Positions 17,511 to 27,552 of a stretch of DNA of 64,000 bases are shown piece by piece. Both the position numbers and the translations under genes were made by a program. The stretch is from Streptomyces spongiicola. GTDB taxonomy: Bacteria > Actinomycetota > Actinomycetes > Streptomycetales > Streptomycetaceae. The notes beneath the pieces are model-generated. The model saw only the letters and a list, made by a program, of their open reading frames with translations, did no database searches and was not told the DNA's origin. The DNA lies in contig NZ_CP029254.1 of the NCBI RefSeq assembly GCF_003122365.1, forward strand, positions 5,830,001 through 5,894,000, read 5' to 3'. Numbering within the stretch: the stretch's first letter is position 1; each line of letters starts with the position of its first letter.

Positions 17511-20500
17511 ATGATTCCCCTGTCGTACGCGCAGCGGCGGATGTGGTTCGTCAACCGCTTCGAAGGCCCCTCCTCCACCTACAACATCCCGCTCCTCCTG
17601 CGATTCCGCGGCCCGCTCGACACGGCCGCCCTGCGGGGAGCCTTCCAGGACGTGATGGAGCGCCACGAGGTCCTGCGAACGGTCTACGAGGAGGTCGACG
17701 GCCAGCCCTTCCAGCGCGTTCTCGACCCCGCCGGCATCGAACCGCCCTGGAAGGACTGGGGGCGGGTGGCCCCCGACCGGGTACCGGGAGTGGTGGCCTC
17801 GGTGACCGGCAGCCATTTCGACCTCTCGGCCGACGTACCGCTGCGCGGGTGCGTCCTGCAAACCGGTGACGAGGAGTTCGTGCTGGTCCTGGTGATCCAC
17901 CACATCGCGGGCGACGGCGGGTCGCTGGCGCCGCTGGCACGCGACGTGTCGGCGGCCTACCGGGCGCGGGTGTCCGGCGCGGCACCGGACTGGTCCGAAC
18001 TGCCCGTGCAGTACTCGGACTACGCCCTGTGGCAGCGGGAGATGCTCGGCGACGAGGACGATCCGGGCAGTGTGCTCGCGGTGCAGACCGCCTACTGGCG
18101 GGAGGAACTGGCGGGTGTCTCCCGGCCCCTGCCCCTGCCCCTGGACCGGCCGCGTCCGGCGGTGGCCGGCTTCCGGGGCGAGTCGGTGCCGGCCGGGCTG
18201 CCGGCCGGACTGTTCGCCGAGGTGCAGCGGCTCGCCCGTACCCGCGGTGTGACCGTGTCGATGGTGCTGCAGGCCGCGCTGGTGGTGTTGCTGCACCGGC
18301 TGGGAGGAGGCAGGGACGTGACCCTCGGCTCGCCGATCGCGGGCCGCACCGACGAGGCGCTGAACGACCTGGTGGGCTTCTTCGTCAACACCTGGACGCT
18401 GCGGGTGCGGCTGACGGCCGAGCGGTCCTTCGACCGGGTGCTGGAACAGGTCCGGCGGAAGGCACTGGCCGCCTACGACAACCAGGACGTGCCGTTCGAG
18501 CGGCTCGTGGAGTCGCTGCGCCCGGAACGCTCGACCGCGCACCACCCCCTGTTCCAGGTGGTGTTCGCGTGGCAGAACAACACCGCTCCGCACCTGGACC
18601 TGCCGGGGATCGCGGTCACCATGGAACCGCTTCCCACCGGCAGCGCGAAGTTCGACCTGTTCTTCAACCTGGCCCCCGACGAGTCCACCGGCTCGGTCGG
18701 GGGCGAGATCGAGTACGCCACCGACCTCTTCGACCGCGCCACGGTGGAGGAGATCGCGGCCCGGTTCACGGCGGTCGTCGAGGAGGTCGTGGCCGACCCG
18801 GCCACCTCGGCCGGAGGGCCGGACGAGGGCGGGGACGGGGCCCGGGAGCGGCTCGACGCCGCCGAGCGCCGGAAGATCCTCGTCGAGTGGAACGACACCG
18901 CCCGGGCGTTCCCCTGTCCGGGACCGGTCCATCTGCTCTTCGAGGAGCAGGCCGCACGCCGCCCGGACGCGATCGCGCTGCGCTGGGCCGGCGGCACCAT
19001 GGCCTACGGCGAGCTGAACCGGTGGGCGAACCGGATCGCCTGGGACCTCAAGGGGCGCGGTGTCGTCCGGGAGACCGTCGTCGGCGTCGGCGTCCGGCGC
19101 GGACCGGCCATGGTCGCCGCCGTACTGGGCGTGCTCAAGGCGGGCGGCGCCTATCTGCCGCTCGAACCGGCGCTCCCCGCCGAACGGGTGGCCGGCATGC
19201 TCGCCGACGCCGGGTGCGCCCTGGTGCTCTCCACACCGGACACCGAGCGCTGGGACGTGCCGGACGGCGTCGAACTCGTCGAACTCGGCGGGCTCGGCGG
19301 GCTCACCGGCGCCCGGCTGCCCGGCGCCGACCACGACCCGGAGCCGGCCGGGGGCCCGGACAGCACCGCGTACATCATCTTCACCTCCGGCAGCACCGGG
19401 AAGCCCAAGGGCGTCGCGGTCACCCACCGCCCGGTGCACAACCTGCTGAACTGGTGCTACCGCACCTTCGCGTTCGGCCCCGACGACGTCGCCCTGTGCG
19501 TGACCTCGCTGGGCTTCGACCTCTCCGTCTTCGACATCTTCGGCCTCCTCGGCTGCGGCGGCGGCGTCTACATCGCGGACGCCGCCCAGCAGCGCGATCC
19601 GCGGCTGCTGCTCGACGTCCTGCTCACCGAGCCGATCACCTTCTGGGACTCGGTGCCCACCACCCTGAACCAGGTCGCCTCCCTGCTCCCCGGGACGGCC
19701 ACGGGCACCGGACCCGCCACGGGCGACGGACCCGAGGGCGACGGACCCGAGGGCACCGGACCCGCCACGGGCGACGGACCCGAGGGCGACGGGTTCGAGG
19801 GCACCGGACCCGAGGGCAGCGGAGCCGAGGGCACCGGCGACCTCCGGCTGGTGTTCCTCTCCGGCGACTACACCCCGCTGTCCCTGCCCGGCGAGGTCCG
19901 CCGGGTGTTCACCGGAGCGGAGATCGTCAGCCTCGGCGGCGCCACCGAGGCGACGGTGTGGTCCAACTACTTCCGCGTCCGGGAGACCGACCCCGCCTGG
20001 CGCAGCATCCCCTACGGCCGCCCGATCGACAACGCCCGCTACCACATCCTCGACGAGGACATGGAGCCGTGCCCCGTGGGCGTCGAGGGCGACCTGTACA
20101 TCGGCGGGGACTGCCTCTGCACCGGCTACGTCAACCGGCCCGAACTGACCGCCGAACGCTTCGTACGCGACCCGTTCAGCGCGCGCGAGGGCGATCGCCT
20201 CTACCGCACCGGCGACCGCGCCTGCTACTTCCCGGACGGCAACATCTGCTTCCTCGGCCGCGCCGACAACCAGGTGAAGCTACGCGGGTTCCGCGTCGAG
20301 CCCGGCGAGGTCGAGCACGTCCTGCTCCGCCACCCGGCGGCCCGCCAGGCCATCGTCACCACCCGCGAGGACCGGCCCGGCGACGTGCGGCTGGTCGCCT
20401 ACGTCGTCCCGGACACCGCCGCCCTGGAGTCCGCCGGCGGTCCCGGCGACCGGGTGGGGGAGTGGCGGGAGGTCTACGACCAGGCGTACTCCCACGACCG

Positions 20501-23500
20501 GGAGGACGCCTTCGGCGAGGACTTCACCGGCTGGAACAGCTCCCACACCGGTGAGCCCATCCCGCTCGACGAGATGCGCGCCTGGCGCGACGCCGCCGTG
20601 CGACGGGTCCTGTGCCGGTCCCCGAAGCGCGTCCTCGAAATCGGAGCCGGCACCGGCCTCCTGCTCGCGCACACCGCCGGCCGGGTCGAGGAGTACTGGG
20701 CCACCGACCTCTCCCGGGTCGCGACCGACCGGCTCCGCGACCGGGCAGCCCGGGCAGGCCTGGCCGACCGGGTCCGCCTGAGCTGCCGGCCCGCCGACGA
20801 CTTCACCGGCCTGCCCGCTGGGTACTTCGACACCGTGGTGCTCAACTCGGTCGTGCAGTACTTCCCCGGCGAGCGGTATCTCGCCCGGGTCCTGGACGGT
20901 GCCTGGGAACTGCTGGCACCGGGCGGCCGGATCGTCGTCGGCGACGTCCGGCGGGCGTGCTCCCTGCGCACGCTCCAGACGGGCGTCCAGCGGGCCAGGC
21001 ACCCGGACGCGGCACCGGACGTCCTGCGGACCGCCGTGGACCAGGCCGTGCTGCTGGAGAAGGAACTGGTGGTCGATCCCGAGTGGTTCGCGCGCTGGTC
21101 GCAGCGGACCGCCGCGGCCGGCGTCGACGTCCGCACCAAGGACGGCGCCTTCCACAACGAGCTGACCCGGTACCGCTACGAGGTGGTGCTGCACAAGCCC
21201 GGCACCGGAGCGGCGGGCGGGCCGCGCCGGGTCGACGGCGTCCCCGTCCTGGCCTGGGAGGGCGACCTCGACCTGCTCGCCGCCCGGATGCGCGACCTGA
21301 CCGAACCGGCGGTACGCGTCACCGGCGTCCCGAACGCCCGCCTGACCGGGGAGGCCGCGGCCGCCCGCGCCCTGGGCACCGACGACTCCGCGGCACCGCA
21401 GCAGCCGCCGCTCGACCCCGCCGGGATCACCGCGTGGGCCGCGGGCCACGGCTGGGGCGCGGTGCCGACCTGGTCGGCCCGCGCGGTCGACCTGCTCGAC
21501 GTCATCCTCCTCCGCGACGGCCCGGCGGCCGGCACCGACCTGGCCGGCACCTACCTCCCCGGCACGGACGAACGCGCCGCGGCCAACGACCCCGCGGCCA
21601 ACGACCCCGCGACCGCCGCGGCCGTCACCGCGCTGCTGCCCGACCTGCGCACCCACCTCCGGGACAGCCTGCCCGAGTACATGGTCCCGGCCGCGATCGT
21701 GCCCATAGCCGCCGTGCCCCTCACCGACAACGGCAAGCCCGACCGGCGCGCCCTGCCCGCCCCCGACTACGCGGCCGGCAGCGGCGGCCGGGCCCCCTCC
21801 ACCCCGGAGGAGGAGTCGCTCTGCGCCCTGTTCGCCGCGGTGCTCGGGCTGGACCGGGTCGGCGTGGACGACAACTTCTTCACCGCCGGCGGCCATTCGC
21901 TGCTGGCCACCCGGCTGGTCAGCCGCATCCGCGCCGTGCACGGCGTGGAGATCCCCATCCGGGTCGTCTTCCAGTCGCCCACCGCCGCCGAACTGGCCGC
22001 CCACCTCACCACTCCGGGCACCGTCCGCCCACCGCTCGGGCCCCGGGCCAGGCCGGAGCGGCTGCCGCTGTCCTACGCCCAGCGGCGGCTGTGGTTCATC
22101 CACCGCTTCGAGGGCCCCTCGGCGACGTACAACGTCGCGCTGGCCCTGCGGATGCGCGGCGAACTCGACGCGGCCGCACTGCGCCGCGCCCTGCACGACG
22201 TCGTCGTGCGGCACGAGTCGCTGCGCACCGTCTTCGGCGAGGCGGACGGCGAGCCGTACCAGCGGGTTCTGGAACCGGCCGCGATCGAGGTCCCGTGGGA
22301 GGAGCGCCGGGTCACCGAGGCCGGGCTGCCCGACGCGCTGCGGGCGGCGGCGCGCCGCCCGTTCGACCTGACCGCCGAGATCCCCCTGCGGTCCTGGCTG
22401 CTGCGGACCGGCGAGCGGGAGGCGGTGTTCCTGATCGGCGCCCACCACATCGCCGCCGACGGCTGGTCGGCCCTCCCGCTCGCCCGGGACCTCACCGCCG
22501 CGTACCGGGCCCGCCGTACCGGCCGGGCGCCCGACTGGGAGCCGCTGCCCGTGCAGTACGGCGACTACACGCTCTGGCAGCGGGAACTGCTGGGCCGGGG
22601 TGACGCCCCGGGCAGCCTCTACCGGCGGCAGCTGGACTACTGGACGACGCGGCTGGCCGGCCTGCCCGAGACGGTCACCCCGCCCGCCGACCGGTCCCGC
22701 CCGGCCGTCGCCTCGTACGCCGGCGACGTGGTGCCGCTCGCCCTCGACCCGCAACTCACCGACGGTGTGCGCCGGCTGGCCCGGGAGACGGGCGCCACGG
22801 TGTCGATGGTGCTCCAGGCGGCCCTGGCCGCGCTCCTCACCAGGCTCGGCGCGGGCACGGACGTCCCCATCGGCTCGCCCATCGCCGGACGCACCGACGA
22901 GGCGCTCAACGGGCTGGTCGGCTTCTTCGTCAACACATGGGTGCTGCGCGCCGACACCTCCGGCGACCCGTCCTTCGCCGAACTCGTCGGCCGCGTCCGC
23001 GAGAGCAGCCTCGCCGCCTACGACCACCAGGACATCCCGTTCGAGCACCTGGTCGAGGTCCTCAACCCGGTGCGCTCGCCCGCCCACCACCCGCTGTTCC
23101 AGGTCTGCCTGGCGCTCCAGAACAACGCGCGCCCGGCGTTCGACCTGCCGGACCTGACCGTGACCGAGGAGCCGTTCTCCCCGGGCACCTCCCGCTTCGA
23201 CCTGTTCATCAGCGTCACCGAGCTGGACGAGGACGGGGCGCCGGCGCGCATCGAGGGCTTCGCCGAGTACGCGGCCGAACTGTTCGACGCCGGTACGGTC
23301 ACCTCGCTGCTCGACCGCTGGCTGCACTTCCTGCGCCAGGTGGTCGCCGCGCCGGACACGCCCATCGAGGCGGTCGGCGTCCTCACCGAGGACGAGCACG
23401 CGGCCCTGACCCGCTGGGGCGGTGCGGGCCGGGGCGCCCGGTCCGCGGCGGGCACCCTCCACGAGCGGTTCGCCGCGGCGGCCCGCGCGACCCCGGACGC

Positions 23501-26500
23501 GACCGCGCTGGTCTCCGCGGACGGCGCACTCGCGTGGTCCTACGCCGAACTGGACCGCTGGGCCAACCGCCTCGCCCACCACTTCGCGGCCCGCGGCGCC
23601 CGCCCGCACAGCCGCGTCGCGCTCGTGCTGGAGCGCTCGCCGCTGCTGGTCGCCGCCGTCCTCGGCGTCCTCAAGACGGGCGCCGCCTATGTGCCGGTCG
23701 ACCCCACCCACCCGCCCGAGCGCATCGGCTTCCTGCTCACGGACCTGGACCCGGCCGTCACCGTGGACCAGGGCCTCGGCGACGAGGACCTCGACGGGCT
23801 GCCCGACTCGCCGCCCGGGAGCGGGGGAGTGGGCCCGGACGCCGTCGCCTACGTGATGTACACCTCCGGTTCGACCGGCCGCCCCAAGGGGGTGGAGGTG
23901 ACCCACCGGAACGTGGCGGACCTGGCGCTCGACGGCTGCTTCGGCACCGGAGCCCACCGCCGCGTCCTCGTCCACTCACCGCACACGTTCGACGCGTCGA
24001 CCTACGAGATGTGGGTGCCGCTGCTCGGCGGCGGCACGGCCGTGGTGGCCCGCGCCGGCCGCCCGGACACCGCGGAACTCGCCCGGGTGATCACCGAGCG
24101 GGAGGTGACCGGGCTGTGGCTGACCGCCGGACTGTTCGCCGTGATGGCCGAACAGCACGCCGAGTGCTTCGGCGCCGTACGGGAGGTGTGGGCGGGCGGC
24201 GACGTCCTCTCGCCGACCGCCGTCCGCGCGGTCCTCGGCGCCTGCCCCGGCATCACCGTGGTCAACGGGTACGGCCCCACCGAGACCACCACGTTCGCCA
24301 CCCGGTACCGGGTGGCCTCCGTCGCCCGGTGCACCGACCCGCTGCCCATCGGCACCCCGATGGACGGCAGCAGGCTCCTGGTCCTCGACGGCCGGCTGCG
24401 GCCGGTGCCGCCCGGAGTGGTGGGCGAGCTGTACATCGGCGGCGACGGCGTGGCCCGCGGCTACGCGGGAAGGCCGGGCCCGACCGCCGCCCGCTTCGTC
24501 CCCGACCCGTCCGGTCCGCCCGGAGCCCGCATGTACCGCACCGGCGACCTGGTGCGCTGGAACACGTCCGGCCGCCTCGAGTACGTCACCCGCAGCGACG
24601 ACCAGATCAAGCTGCGCGGCCACCGCGTCGAGCCGGGCGAGCTGGAGTCGGTGCTGCGCGAACAGGACGGGGTGGCGAACGCGGTGGTCGCCGTGCGCCG
24701 GGACCGGCTCGGCGAACGCCGCATGGCCGCCTACGTGGTGCCCGACGGCTCCGCCGCGGACGACCGCGACGCCGCCGAGCAGGTCGGCGAGTGGCGGGAG
24801 GTCTACGACACCATGTACGGCGGGACGGAGGTCGACACCGGCGAGCTGGGCGAGGACTTCACCGGCTGGAACAGCTCCTACACCGGCAGCCCCGTCCCGC
24901 TGCCGGAGATGCGGGCCTGGCGCGAGGCCGTGCTGCGGCGGGTGCGCGCCTTCGGGCCGCGCCGGGTGCTGGAGATCGGTGTCGGCTCCGGACTGCTGCT
25001 CGGCCCGCTCGCCCCGGAGGCCGAGGAGTACTGGGGAACCGACTTCTCGGCGCCCGTCGTCGAACGGCTGCGCGCCCAGACCGGTGCCGACCGGCGGCTG
25101 GCGGGCAGGGTGACGGTGCGCTGCCAGCCCGCCGACGACCCCGAGGGCCTGCCCGCCGGGCACTTCGACACGGTGATCCTCAACTCGGTCGTGCAGTACT
25201 TCCCGGACGCCGGCTACCTCACCCGGGTGCTCGACCTGGCGATGGACCGGCTCGCACCCGGCGGACGCGTCGTGGTCGGCGACGTCCGCAACCACCGCAC
25301 CCTGCGCGCGTTCGCCGCCGCGGTGCACCGCTGCCGGCAGCCCGGCGACGGCCCCGCCGCGGTGCGGGCAGCGGTCGAACGCGCGGTCCTCGGCGAGAAG
25401 GAACTCGTCGTCGACCCGGGCTTCTTCACCCGCTGGGCGGAGCACCGGCCGGACGCCGTCGCGGCCGACATCCGCCTCAAACAGGGCACCCACCGCAACG
25501 AGCTGACCCGGCACCGCTACGAGGTGGTGCTGCACAAGGCGCCGGCCAGACCGCTGGACCTGCGCGACCTGCCCGAGGCGGCCTGGGGAGGGGAGGTACG
25601 CGAACTGGCCGGCCTGGAGGCCGCGTTGGCCCGGCACGGCGGCCGGCTGCGCCTCACCCGGATTCCCAACGCCCGCCTGGCCGGCGAGGCGGCCGAGTGG
25701 GGTGCCACCGCCGAGCCGGGCGGCACCCTCGACCCCGCGGAACTGGAGGAATGGGGCGCCCGGCGCGGGCTCGCGGTGTACTGCACCTGGTCTGCGCAGG
25801 CGGGTGACTGCTTCGAGGCGGCCGTCCTGCCCGACGTCGGCGCCGTCTGCTGCGACGGCGTCTACCGGCCCGCCGAAACCCCCTCGGCCCGGGCGGCGAA
25901 CGTGCCCGCGGTCTCGCGCCGCGTCTCCCGGCTGCCCTCCGTGCTGCGCGAGCGGCTCGCCGGCCGGCTCCCCGAGTTCATGATGCCCGGCGACATCGTG
26001 GTCCTCGACCGGCTGCCGCTGACCGAGAACGGCAAGGTGGACCGTGCCGCGCTGCCCGACCCGGACCCGGCCGGCGGCGGCTACCGGGCCCCGCGCACCC
26101 CGCGCGAGGAGGAACTGGCGGCGCTCTTCGCCGAGGTGCTGGGCATGGACCGGATCGGCATCGACGACGACTTCTTCGCCTGCGGCGGCCACTCCCTGCG
26201 GCTGACCCGCCTCGTCTGGCGGATTCACGAGAAGCTGGGTGTCGACGTCCCGATCCGCACGGTGTTCCAGTACCCGACCGTGGCCGAACTGGCGCCGCGG
26301 CTGTCCGCCGGCACCGATGCGGTCTTCGAGGACCCGTTCGCCGTCCTGCTGCCGATCCGCACCGAGGGCCGGCGGCCCCCGCTGTGGTGGCTGCACCCGG
26401 GAGGCGGGCTCAGCTGGCCCTATCTGGGCTTCGCCCGCCATGTGGACCCGTCCTGGCCGCTCTACGGCATCCAGGCGCGCGGCTTCGACGGGACCACCCC

Positions 26501-27071
26501 GCCGGCCGGCTCCATCGAGGAGATGGTCGAGGACTACCTCGGCCAGGTGCTCCGGGTCCAGCCGAGCGGCCCGTACCACCTGCTGGGCTGGTCCTTCGGC
26601 GGCACCCTGGCGCACGCCATGGCGGCCGAACTCCAGCGCCGCGGGCACGAGGTGGCGTTCCTGGCCCTGCTGGACGCGGCGCCCTCCGGCCACTTCGCCG
26701 ACCTGGAGGCCCTGGACGAGTCCATGGTCCGCCGCTTCCTGGCCAACTACATGGGGCACCTCGCGGGGATGGAGGAGTACCCGTCGCTGGTCGCCACCGC
26801 CTCCTCGATCTTCATCGGGCAGATGGAGCAGATGCGCCGGTTCACCTCCCCGCGGTTCCGCGGCGACGTCGTCTTCTTCAACGCGCTCCTGGACCCGGAG
26901 ACCCACGACAAGCGGCAGCTGGAGGCGGAACTCGACGTGCTCTGGCAGGAGCACGTCGACGGCCGTGTGCAGCGGGTCGACATCGCCTGCGCCCACAACG
27001 AGATGTACTGGCCGCGGAACGCGGCCGAGATCAGCCGGGCCGTCAACGGCATCCTGCGGGCGCCCCGGTGA
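17511..27071 (+). CDS. ecm7: Bimodular NRPS with two N-methyltransferases and TE: C-A(Cys)-M-T-C-A(Val)-M-T-TE (Ecm7-like)
   Basis: 3186 residues. C3 has HHIAGDG (residue 130); A3 has IIFTSGSTGKPKG (622) and code DLFDFSLVWK with SLGGATEATVWSN, a cysteine type; M3 has VLEIGAGTG (1041) inserted in the A domain; T3 has AGGHS (Ser 1463). C4 has HHIAADG (1645); A4 has VMYTSGSTGRPKG (2115) and code DAYWWGGTFK, a valine type; M4 has VLEIGVGSG (2486); T4 has CGGHS (Ser 2895). The TE has GWSFGG (Ser 3028) and a late His in CAHNEMYWP. This matches the echinomycin assembly line that adds N-Me-Cys and N-Me-Val and then dimerises and cyclises two chains. The two C-A-M modules look like an internal duplication. 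A repetitive insert in A3 is listed separately. Confidence 0.96.
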   Translation: MIPLSYAQRRMWFVNRFEGPSSTYNIPLLLRFRGPLDTAALRGAFQDVMERHEVLRTVYEEVDGQPFQRVLDPAGIEPPWKDWGRVAPDRVPGVVASVTGSHFDLSADVPLRGCVLQTGDEEFVLVLVIHHIAGDGGSLAPLARDVSAAYRARVSGAAPDWSELPVQYSDYALWQREMLGDEDDPGSVLAVQTAYWREELAGVSRPLPLPLDRPRPAVAGFRGESVPAGLPAGLFAEVQRLARTRGVTVSMVLQAALVVLLHRLGGGRDVTLGSPIAGRTDEALNDLVGFFVNTWTLRVRLTAERSFDRVLEQVRRKALAAYDNQDVPFERLVESLRPERSTAHHPLFQVVFAWQNNTAPHLDLPGIAVTMEPLPTGSAKFDLFFNLAPDESTGSVGGEIEYATDLFDRATVEEIAARFTAVVEEVVADPATSAGGPDEGGDGARERLDAAERRKILVEWNDTARAFPCPGPVHLLFEEQAARRPDAIALRWAGGTMAYGELNRWANRIAWDLKGRGVVRETVVGVGVRRGPAMVAAVLGVLKAGGAYLPLEPALPAERVAGMLADAGCALVLSTPDTERWDVPDGVELVELGGLGGLTGARLPGADHDPEPAGGPDSTAYIIFTSGSTGKPKGVAVTHRPVHNLLNWCYRTFAFGPDDVALCVTSLGFDLSVFDIFGLLGCGGGVYIADAAQQRDPRLLLDVLLTEPITFWDSVPTTLNQVASLLPGTATGTGPATGDGPEGDGPEGTGPATGDGPEGDGFEGTGPEGSGAEGTGDLRLVFLSGDYTPLSLPGEVRRVFTGAEIVSLGGATEATVWSNYFRVRETDPAWRSIPYGRPIDNARYHILDEDMEPCPVGVEGDLYIGGDCLCTGYVNRPELTAERFVRDPFSAREGDRLYRTGDRACYFPDGNICFLGRADNQVKLRGFRVEPGEVEHVLLRHPAARQAIVTTREDRPGDVRLVAYVVPDTAALESAGGPGDRVGEWREVYDQAYSHDREDAFGEDFTGWNSSHTGEPIPLDEMRAWRDAAVRRVLCRSPKRVLEIGAGTGLLLAHTAGRVEEYWATDLSRVATDRLRDRAARAGLADRVRLSCRPADDFTGLPAGYFDTVVLNSVVQYFPGERYLARVLDGAWELLAPGGRIVVGDVRRACSLRTLQTGVQRARHPDAAPDVLRTAVDQAVLLEKELVVDPEWFARWSQRTAAAGVDVRTKDGAFHNELTRYRYEVVLHKPGTGAAGGPRRVDGVPVLAWEGDLDLLAARMRDLTEPAVRVTGVPNARLTGEAAAARALGTDDSAAPQQPPLDPAGITAWAAGHGWGAVPTWSARAVDLLDVILLRDGPAAGTDLAGTYLPGTDERAAANDPAANDPATAAAVTALLPDLRTHLRDSLPEYMVPAAIVPIAAVPLTDNGKPDRRALPAPDYAAGSGGRAPSTPEEESLCALFAAVLGLDRVGVDDNFFTAGGHSLLATRLVSRIRAVHGVEIPIRVVFQSPTAAELAAHLTTPGTVRPPLGPRARPERLPLSYAQRRLWFIHRFEGPSATYNVALALRMRGELDAAALRRALHDVVVRHESLRTVFGEADGEPYQRVLEPAAIEVPWEERRVTEAGLPDALRAAARRPFDLTAEIPLRSWLLRTGEREAVFLIGAHHIAADGWSALPLARDLTAAYRARRTGRAPDWEPLPVQYGDYTLWQRELLGRGDAPGSLYRRQLDYWTTRLAGLPETVTPPADRSRPAVASYAGDVVPLALDPQLTDGVRRLARETGATVSMVLQAALAALLTRLGAGTDVPIGSPIAGRTDEALNGLVGFFVNTWVLRADTSGDPSFAELVGRVRESSLAAYDHQDIPFEHLVEVLNPVRSPAHHPLFQVCLALQNNARPAFDLPDLTVTEEPFSPGTSRFDLFISVTELDEDGAPARIEGFAEYAAELFDAGTVTSLLDRWLHFLRQVVAAPDTPIEAVGVLTEDEHAALTRWGGAGRGARSAAGTLHERFAAAARATPDATALVSADGALAWSYAELDRWANRLAHHFAARGARPHSRVALVLERSPLLVAAVLGVLKTGAAYVPVDPTHPPERIGFLLTDLDPAVTVDQGLGDEDLDGLPDSPPGSGGVGPDAVAYVMYTSGSTGRPKGVEVTHRNVADLALDGCFGTGAHRRVLVHSPHTFDASTYEMWVPLLGGGTAVVARAGRPDTAELARVITEREVTGLWLTAGLFAVMAEQHAECFGAVREVWAGGDVLSPTAVRAVLGACPGITVVNGYGPTETTTFATRYRVASVARCTDPLPIGTPMDGSRLLVLDGRLRPVPPGVVGELYIGGDGVARGYAGRPGPTAARFVPDPSGPPGARMYRTGDLVRWNTSGRLEYVTRSDDQIKLRGHRVEPGELESVLREQDGVANAVVAVRRDRLGERRMAAYVVPDGSAADDRDAAEQVGEWREVYDTMYGGTEVDTGELGEDFTGWNSSYTGSPVPLPEMRAWREAVLRRVRAFGPRRVLEIGVGSGLLLGPLAPEAEEYWGTDFSAPVVERLRAQTGADRRLAGRVTVRCQPADDPEGLPAGHFDTVILNSVVQYFPDAGYLTRVLDLAMDRLAPGGRVVVGDVRNHRTLRAFAAAVHRCRQPGDGPAAVRAAVERAVLGEKELVVDPGFFTRWAEHRPDAVAADIRLKQGTHRNELTRHRYEVVLHKAPARPLDLRDLPEAAWGGEVRELAGLEAALARHGGRLRLTRIPNARLAGEAAEWGATAEPGGTLDPAELEEWGARRGLAVYCTWSAQAGDCFEAAVLPDVGAVCCDGVYRPAETPSARAANVPAVSRRVSRLPSVLRERLAGRLPEFMMPGDIVVLDRLPLTENGKVDRAALPDPDPAGGGYRAPRTPREEELAALFAEVLGMDRIGIDDDFFACGGHSLRLTRLVWRIHEKLGVDVPIRTVFQYPTVAELAPRLSAGTDAVFEDPFAVLLPIRTEGRRPPLWWLHPGGGLSWPYLGFARHVDPSWPLYGIQARGFDGTTPPAGSIEEMVEDYLGQVLRVQPSGPYHLLGWSFGGTLAHAMAAELQRRGHEVAFLALLDAAPSGHFADLEALDESMVRRFLANYMGHLAGMEEYPSLVATASSIFIGQMEQMRRFTSPRFRGDVVFFNALLDPETHDKRQLEAELDVLWQEHVDGRVQRVDIACAHNEMYWPRNAAEISRAVNGILRAPR
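19695..19841 (+). repeat. In-frame Gly/Thr/Glu-rich repeat insert inside the Cys adenylation domain
   Basis: Residues ~729-777 of the second NRPS are low-complexity, made of GTGPATGDGPEGDGPE, then GTGPATGDGPEGDGFE, then shorter GTGPEGSGAE and GTGD. The DNA unit is 48 bp. The insert falls between substrate-code positions 278 (VPTTLNQVASLLPG) and 299 (LRLVFLSGD), where A domains normally have a short loop. The reading frame and all core motifs on both sides are intact. Confidence 0.88.
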
Positions 27072-27120
27072 CCCCGTCCGAACCACCGACCCGATAGACC
27101 ACGAGATCTGGAGGACACGG

Positions 27121-27333
27121 GTGAGCACCAATCCGTTCGACGACGAGAACGGCCGGTTCCACGTGCTGGTCAACGACGAGGAACAGCACTGCCTCTGGCC
27201 TGCCTTCGCCGAGGTGCCTGCGGGCTGGCGCAGTGTCCTCGGCCCCGCGGGAAGAGCGGAGAGCGTGGCCTACGTGGAGGAGAACTGGACCGACCTGCGG
27301 CCGCGAAGTCTTCGGGAGGCGATGAACGCCTAG
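27121..27333 (+). CDS. mbtH: MbtH-like protein (Ecm8-like)
   Basis: 70 residues from a GTG after a GGAGG site. It has the MbtH signature: NPFDDENGRFHVLVNDEEQHCLWP near the start, the conserved Trp residues in PAGW, and SVAYVEENWTDLRP near the end. MbtH proteins bind A domains and raise their solubility and activity. In this cluster it probably serves the large NRPSs and the Trp-loading A-T protein. It follows the TE-containing NRPS by 49 bp and is the last gene of the operon before a hairpin. Confidence 0.96.
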   Translation: MSTNPFDDENGRFHVLVNDEEQHCLWPAFAEVPAGWRSVLGPAGRAESVAYVEENWTDLRPRSLREAMNA

Positions 27334-27430
27334 GGCTGTGCCACGAGGCGCGTCCTCCGGAGACCCCGGGGGACGGGCCGCGAGGTGCGGGGCTCCGGAG
27401 ATCCCGGAGGAACCGGTGCCTCCACGGGTT

Positions 27431-27463
27431 GCGGGCCGTGCCGGGCGAACCACCACGGCCCGC
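27431..27463 (+). terminator. Hairpin after mbtH (likely operon terminator)
   Basis: A perfect 10-bp stem, arms GCGGGCCGTG and CACGGCCCGC, with a 13-nt loop, about 100 bp after the mbtH stop. No T tract. It would end the long thioesterase-to-mbtH transcript before the regulator gene. Confidence 0.5.
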
Positions 27464-27552
27464 GGTCCCTCACGCCGCAGGACGGACGAGATGCGCCCGG
27501 GTGCCGGCGAGGGGAATGAACAACCGTCTGCGTCAACGGGGAGGCGTGTGCT

